Below, in pieces: positions 11,616-12,193 of a stretch of DNA of 12,193 bases. Source of the stretch: Anaerolineaceae bacterium (lineage in GTDB: Bacteria; Chloroflexota; Anaerolineae; Anaerolineales; Villigracilaceae); the NCBI GenBank assembly GCA_009885445.1, contig VFKQ01000129.1, positions 1-12,193 on the forward strand, in the 5' to 3' direction. The position numbers were made by a program, and so were the translations under genes. The notes under the pieces are model-generated. The model made no database searches. It was not told the DNA's origin and saw only the letters and a program-made list of their open reading frames with translations. The first letter of the stretch is position 1. Every line of letters begins with the position of its first letter.

Positions 11616-11888
11616 ATGAATGTTCAATATGTCTTGAGTGAATACTTGGATAGAGCGATGGCACAAGCTGAATATGACAAGTTGGAAGACGGCACCTTTT
11701 CAGGACGCATTCCATCTTGTACTGGCGTGCTTGCCTTTAGCGCAACGCTCAGGCAATGCGAAGACGAGTTGCGTTCCACTTTAGAAGATTGGCTCTTGGT
11801 TGGATTTAAGCTAAAGCACACGCTACCAATTATCGATGGCATTGACCTAAACAAGGAACCCGCGTATGAGCCGTTGGAATCCGTGTAA
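11616..11888 (+). CDS. hicB: HicB-family antitoxin
   Basis: The 90-residue protein fits the HicB partial-RNase-H-fold antitoxin type: EYLDRAMAQAEYDKLEDG, then FSGRIPSCTGVLAFSATL, then CEDELRSTLEDWLLVGFKL and LPIIDGIDLN. It should bind and block the HicA toxin encoded immediately after it. No separate DNA-binding domain is visible, and the length suits the single-domain form. GAGAGG lies 5 nt before the ATG. The 3' end overlaps hicA by 23 nt, so the pair is translationally coupled with the antitoxin first. Classical loci have the toxin first, but this order is common in the subtype. The gene is more AT-rich than its neighbours, which fits acquisition. Confidence 0.93.
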   Translation: MNVQYVLSEYLDRAMAQAEYDKLEDGTFSGRIPSCTGVLAFSATLRQCEDELRSTLEDWLLVGFKLKHTLPIIDGIDLNKEPAYEPLESV

Positions 11889-12096
11889 GCGTAGTGAGTT
11901 TGTGAAGCGCTTGCGACGGCTTGGCTTCAGCGGACTGTATTCAGGAGCGAAGCATCAGTTTATGACCTACGAACAGCATCGGCTGACCATACCGTCGAAC
12001 GCAGAGTATTCAGTTCCACAACTTAGACTGATGTTGCGAGAAGTCGAGCAGATCACAGGGCGGAAAATTGATGCGGATGAATGGAACAACTTGTAA
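11866..12096 (+). CDS. hicA: HicA-family toxin (mRNA interferase)
   Basis: The 76-residue protein shows the HicA double-stranded-RNA-binding-like pattern: SEFVKRLRRLGFSGLYSGAKH, with catalytic His30 in the GAKHQFM motif, then HRLTIPSN and the VPQLRLMLREVEQITG helix, ending DADEWNNL. HicA cleaves mRNA in the cytoplasm when its antitoxin is lost. The ATG at 11866 lies inside hicB, with AAGGA about 9 nt upstream. All expected segments are present, so the toxin is probably intact. A second repeat copy starts 20 nt after its stop codon. Confidence 0.93.
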   Translation: MSRWNPCKRSEFVKRLRRLGFSGLYSGAKHQFMTYEQHRLTIPSNAEYSVPQLRLMLREVEQITGRKIDADEWNNL

Positions 12097-12116
12097 TCGC
12101 ACCCCTCCGTCGGGAA

Positions 12117-12193
12117 GACTCCCCCGCTTTGCGAGTCCCCCTCTCCCTTGGGGGAGGGGACAGGGGCGAGGTCCCGCACCGCGCGAGGATGGA
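12117..12193. repeat. Direct repeat copy 2 flanking hicBA (runs to window edge)
   Basis: The 77 bp align with 11455-11533; the first half differs at several bases and one length change, and the last 38 nt are identical. The hairpin is CCCCTCTCCC (12138-12147) with GGGGGAGGGG (12150-12159), so pairing is kept despite base changes. It may continue beyond the window. Confidence 0.9.

Noticed and set aside
11967..12179. Minus-strand frame over hicA and the repeat
   Set aside because: Its peptide is only a translation of the GC-rich repeat and antisense hicA.
11455..12193. CRISPR array
   Set aside because: There are only two copies, more than 580 bp apart with genes between them; no short regular spacers.

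Overview
The window looks like a chromosomal stretch of a Chloroflexota bacterium, most likely Anaerolineae. This is an inference from mid-to-high GC coding DNA, a Ser/Lys/Glu-tailed FmdB zinc-ribbon protein, an F420-type reductase next to tRNA genes, a HicBA module of the kind common in that group, and intergenic DNA rich in small inverted repeats. No phage, IS transposase, CRISPR or RNA gene was seen.

Left part, minus strand (1-2241): a compact operon read right to left. It encodes a SelW-like selenoprotein with an in-frame UGA at the CxxU position, then TrpRS with a cysteine pattern resembling the iron-sulfur TrpRS class, then D-aminoacyl-tRNA deacylase, then a DUF385/Ddn-like F420-dependent oxidoreductase cut by the window edge. 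A 67-bp inverted repeat built of 9-nt units lies between trpS and dtd. A divergent promoter drives an FmdB-like gene on the plus strand (2362-2706), closed by a strong terminator.

The gene-poor stretch 2740-3318 holds two related GC-rich hairpins, a decayed DUF2442 fragment, a bidirectional-looking terminator and a candidate promoter. An operon of a membrane-anchored diheme cytochrome c and an orphan sensor histidine kinase follows (3319-6333), ending in a terminator.

The remaining genes are all on the plus strand. They are a VOC/glyoxalase-fold protein, a GrpB/UPF0157 protein, a cytosine-deaminase-like amidohydrolase with altered active-site residues, a YdjM/DUF457 membrane metal-hydrolase-like protein, a long PAP2 membrane phosphatase and a secreted lysyl-oxidase-like protein. 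The YdjM-like gene has a near-consensus promoter and a 10-bp leader hairpin. The window ends with a HicB-HicA toxin-antitoxin pair that has its own strong promoter and sits between two direct copies of a roughly 78-bp hairpin-bearing repeat.

The points most worth a second look are the unannotated selenoprotein with its candidate SECIS, two inverted repeats that share a '3 tandem units per arm' design, the repeat-bracketed HicBA module, the cytochrome-kinase pair, the TrpRS cysteine motif, and the amidohydrolase that has lost a metal-ligand His.
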